DNA from: a virus
Virus record (IMG/VR): IMGVR_UViG_3300009151_000461
Coordinates: 1 to 21,802 of that record
Length of the DNA stretch: 21,802 nucleotides
Reading direction: 5' to 3' (one strand)
This document shows positions 19,480-21,802 of the stretch, one piece after another. The notes beneath the pieces were generated by a model, which was not told where the DNA came from, made no database searches, and worked only from the letters and a program-made list of their open reading frames with translations. Position numbers and translations under genes: made by a program. Every line of letters starts with the position of its first letter. Positions within the stretch are counted from its first letter, which is position 1.

Positions 19480-20606
19480 AGATATTGTTCTATTAAGTTT
19501 TTAAGTTGTCGGTCTGTCAGCATTTGATTGTTCAGTATAGTGAAAGCATACTGCGTTCTGCCTTGTTTACTGTAGGCTTCTTGAATAACTTCGGCAGCAT
19601 GTTTTCTTCCTTCTCGAGTATCTGCATCCAGAGAAGATACAAACCTGTTTATCTTAAGTAACTCTTCTGAGGTCTTTGCGTATGCGTCACATACTCTATA
19701 AGCATATTCTTTAGCTTGAGGAGCACACTCAAAGTCGAAGCTGGACTCTAGTTCTTTGATAAAGCTCTCTGCAGACTTCGCCTCTTTTTCAATACTGGCC
19801 AGGTACAGATCAAGCACATGATTTAGTGTACACTGACTTCTGAACTTGTGAGCGGCTAGATACCAGGAGCATTTGATCTTCTTGATGTCTTGGCCGTTAT
19901 TATAATATACACAATAACCCTCAGCTTTTCGCATATCCACAAGCGATACCTGCAGAGAGTTGAATGATGGAAACTTGAGGTGATCGGCTGTGCTCACGCC
20001 AAGATCCATCGCTATTTCAGGCAGGTATACTTGCGGAACATAAGAGTAATTTTCATGCTCTATGACGCCAATCAGCTTCAACTTAGGTTCAGCTCCATAA
20101 TCTACCACGATCGGGTTATTCCTGGTAGTCCACTCATATATGTATGAGTAGGCGCAATTATCCAGGTAAGGATAGTTGCTGAATACTTTTGGGTATTTCT
20201 CTTTGAAATACGCTATTTCATGGGCAGTAGCGTCATGTTCAGTTGCATCAAAAGTACCTCTGGTGCGTACGATCAGCTCACCATGAGCAATACCACCAAA
20301 CTTAGAAACTATCAGACAAGACCCATCAATCTTTTCTATAGGTATCGCTGTGTGATCTTTTATCTGCTCGTCTGTGAAGTCAGGAACAATGTGATTTGCT
20401 TCTCCATAGTTAAAGAACTTCTTGAAGCCCAGGGACACTGGGCGACCATCAGCTGTCCAGATACTGCTTCTGTATATCAGATTGTCTTTTGTCCACTTCA
20501 CTCCCAGGCCGCTGGGGAATACCAGATAGCATGTCTCTCCAGCTACTATTCTTTCTCTAACAACAAAGCCTTGAGATTTCAGGTCGTCAAAGTTCAAAGG
20601 ATTCAT
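19476..20606 (-). CDS. T4 Rnl1-type RNA ligase
   Basis: 376 aa, close to T4 RnlA length (374). Nucleotidyltransferase motifs are visible: motif I EKIDGS with the adenylated Lys K92, upstream FKKFFNYGE (the KFFN element of the family), motif III-like region SYIYEWT, motif IV E229-G230, and motif V K243-x-K245. The C-terminal ~120 residues are helical, as in the Rnl1 tRNA-specificity domain. It joins 5'-phosphate and 3'-hydroxyl RNA ends with ATP; in T4 it repairs tRNA cut by host anticodon nucleases. No polynucleotide kinase/phosphatase partner is in the window. It overlaps the preceding gene's end by about 20 nt. Confidence 0.93.
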   Translation of the reverse strand: MNPLNFDDLKSQGFVVRERIVAGETCYLVFPSGLGVKWTKDNLIYRSSIWTADGRPVSLGFKKFFNYGEANHIVPDFTDEQIKDHTAIPIEKIDGSCLIVSKFGGIAHGELIVRTRGTFDATEHDATAHEIAYFKEKYPKVFSNYPYLDNCAYSYIYEWTTRNNPIVVDYGAEPKLKLIGVIEHENYSYVPQVYLPEIAMDLGVSTADHLKFPSFNSLQVSLVDMRKAEGYCVYYNNGQDIKKIKCSWYLAAHKFRSQCTLNHVLDLYLASIEKEAKSAESFIKELESSFDFECAPQAKEYAYRVCDAYAKTSEELLKINRFVSSLDADTREGRKHAAEVIQEAYSKQGRTQYAFTILNNQMLTDRQLKNLIEQYL

Positions 20607-21042
20607 TTTTTCGTGTTGTGAAACTATTCAATTTTAAAGGGTCGCTTTTAACTAACTCAATTTTATCGAGTTTGCCGTATATAAAGTATGCAGCAAACTC
20701 GACCCACATGTCCTCTTTCTCAGTGTATTCAAAGCTTGTATAGAATGTGATTACGCCGTGATAGTCTACACGTTTATCGTATCTATTTTTCTCGATAACT
20801 TCCTTGTAGACATTCCAAGGCTTGGGTTTTATATTTGCAATCTCTGCTTCTGTGTAGAGCACATATTCATTCTCCACCACCGTAACAACCAGCTCACCGA
20901 GCTCGGTAATAGTGTAAGTATCCAACGAGCTATCCAGAGATTTTGTCTGGAATATTTCTTTGTCCCAGGCAATATTCAAGCTCTCTAGCTCTTCAGTTGC
21001 AGGAAGCGCTGCTTTACATACGACATTGTCAAACATCCCCAT
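20587..21042 (-). CDS. MGMFD-type phage protein, unknown function
   Basis: 151 aa. The opening MGMFDNVVCKAALP and the later FQTKSLDSSLDTYTIT are typical of a widespread small phage/bacterial protein type of unknown role that usually begins MGMFD. A strong Shine-Dalgarno AGGAGG sits 5 nt before the ATG, overlapping the end of the preceding gene by 14 nt. The remainder is beta-rich and acidic. Function cannot be given. Confidence 0.85.
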   Translation of the reverse strand: MGMFDNVVCKAALPATEELESLNIAWDKEIFQTKSLDSSLDTYTITELGELVVTVVENEYVLYTEAEIANIKPKPWNVYKEVIEKNRYDKRVDYHGVITFYTSFEYTEKEDMWVEFAAYFIYGKLDKIELVKSDPLKLNSFTTRKNESFEL

Positions 21043-21331
21043 GCTCGCCTCCTAGCTCGTGATATTTTTCAATTACCTCATCTAGCTTATCCAGTGTGTT
21101 TTCACATTCAGGATATAGTGCGCCGTTATGTACGATGTCAAATAGCCAGTCAGCAGGATTTGAAGCACTCGCTCTGAACGAGTCTAGATCATTAATCCCG
21201 TGTGTGTGGTATTTATCGAAGCCTATATCTTCTACAAGCTTTGTGTATACCGCATCAGCCATGTTCTGCAACTCTTCTACTTTTGTTCTAGCTTTAACAA
21301 TTTTTTCTTTTTGCTCTGTTGTAAGTTTCAT
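21029..21331 (-). CDS. Small acidic phage protein, unknown function
   Basis: 100 aa, ATG at 21331 with GGAG 6 nt upstream and an ATGA overlap with the preceding gene. The N-terminal ~35 residues form a charged helix (MKLTTEQKEKIVKARTKVEE). The middle has a polar segment (FDKYHTHGINDLDSF) and NPADWLFDIVHNG. The C-terminus is a second helix. No known domain. Confidence 0.8.
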   Translation of the reverse strand: MKLTTEQKEKIVKARTKVEELQNMADAVYTKLVEDIGFDKYHTHGINDLDSFRASASNPADWLFDIVHNGALYPECENTLDKLDEVIEKYHELGGEHGDV

Positions 21332-21702
21332 TTGTTTCTCCGACTATTTGCTTTAATAAAATGATACTGCTCTAACGCTTCTTCTTTTGTTGGATGCCGC
21401 TTGCTTAGCTTAGTGTTTCTTTCTTCTAGTTGTTTAATTTTATCTGCCGCAAGCATCGCTAATGACCAAGCTGTCTCAGCTCCAATACAAACTCCATCAG
21501 CTTCTGTAGCGTCAGGAAAGTTTTTTGAGTCATCTTTGTACCATGGATATCCTAATGCTTTGCCTAAGATTTGTTCAATCTCTTTAGACTCTTTTTGGTA
21601 TTTTTTAAGTTGACCAAATGCACCAATACCTTCCGTTAGTTCATTCATAAGATTGCGCTTAAAGTTTCCAGATTCGTATGATTCGTATGTGTAGCTACTC
21701 AT
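21328..21702 (-). CDS. Phage protein with GYPWYKDDSKNFPDATEADG motif, unknown function
   Basis: 124 aa. The central segment, residues about 45-75, reads ILGKALGYPWYKDD, then NFPDATEADGVCIG, a pattern I associate with small conserved phage proteins of unknown function. Helices flank it and the C-terminus is basic (KANSRRNK). It starts in an ATGA overlap with the truncated gene at the right edge and ends in an ATGA overlap with the 100-aa gene. Confidence 0.8.
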   Translation of the reverse strand: MSSYTYESYESGNFKRNLMNELTEGIGAFGQLKKYQKESKEIEQILGKALGYPWYKDDSKNFPDATEADGVCIGAETAWSLAMLAADKIKQLEERNTKLSKRHPTKEEALEQYHFIKANSRRNK

Positions 21703-21802
21703 AAGGTTATCACGTCCAGGTCTCCTTTTAATTGCATTAACTCTTCTTCTAAATTTTCTGCTTTGATCTGAGCTTTGTCTAGCTCTTTGGAGAGTAGATG
21801 TA
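21699..21802 (-). CDS. C-terminal fragment of a coiled-coil protein (5' end outside window)
   Basis: The last ~33 codons before TGA (21701-21699) are open to the window edge and read as a coiled coil (LLSKELDKAQIKAENLEEEL) ending GDLDVITL. The stop overlaps the next start as ATGA, the same coupling used throughout this operon, which supports it as a real gene. Confidence 0.7.
   Translation of the reverse strand, partial: HLLSKELDKAQIKAENLEEELMQLKGDLDVITL

Noticed and set aside
1-21802. CRISPR array, insertion sequence, integrase or attachment site
   Set aside because: No regularly spaced repeats, transposase motifs or integrase were found; the only direct repeats are the two terminator copies and the two promoter copies.

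Overview
The window reads as a piece of a large tailed-phage (Caudoviricetes) genome. It is densely packed, with short intergenic gaps, many ATGA start/stop overlaps, a portal protein, a lysis cassette with a GH24/pesticin-like endolysin, three tRNA genes, a T4 Rnl1-type RNA ligase and many small unrecognised genes. A lipobox lipoprotein and two proteins with signal peptides suggest a Gram-negative host. No terminase, capsid, tail or polymerase gene lies in the window, so neither the host nor the phage genus can be named.

Left part (1-8465, all minus strand). Positions 1-3864 are one open frame, the first 1288 codons of a giant protein that runs off the left edge. It carries a MazG-like motif, a KTSC domain and a Cys-bounded module, and seven EKxA tetrapeptides, several of them just in front of those modules. 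It looks like a virion polyprotein or injected protein. Next is a self-contained cassette: promoter, secreted metzincin protease and terminator, bracketed by 24-bp direct repeats. A glycine-zipper protein with a leaderless-type promoter follows. A mixed operon then alternates three tRNAs (CAU, Leu-UAA, Arg-UCU) with a coiled-coil protein and small membrane proteins, two of which are paralogous membrane-anchored zinc ribbons. The first tRNA lies between the arms of a perfect 15-bp inverted repeat. Upstream, an overlapping minus-strand group encodes a helix-turn-helix plus metallophosphoesterase protein, a small acidic protein, and a secreted protein resembling the protease's N-terminal domain.

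Centre (10467-16884). A divergent intergenic region at 10872-10945 separates the minus genes from a plus-strand block: an unknown protein, a small acidic protein, the portal (with an unusual inserted zinc ribbon and a Gln/Gly-rich tail), a small protein with a degenerate DksA-like finger, and a coiled-coil membrane protein. From 14516 to 14758 there is no gene but a run of six hairpins ending in an intrinsic terminator on the minus strand, a candidate structured RNA. The lysis cassette follows on the plus strand: outer-spanin-like lipoprotein, coiled-coil membrane protein, holin-like protein and endolysin.

Right part (16881-21802, all minus). A tightly overlapping operon enters from the right edge (partial gene, three small phage proteins, RNA ligase 1, two unknowns). 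A promoter-hairpin unit then shares a 17-bp promoter repeat with the tRNA operon. After it come a second small operon and a terminator, then a single leaderless-type gene converging on the endolysin.

Promoters recognised are mostly sigma70-like, several with an extended -10 (TGnTATAAT). The tRNAs and RNA ligase fit a phage that maintains its own tRNA pool and may repair cleaved tRNA.
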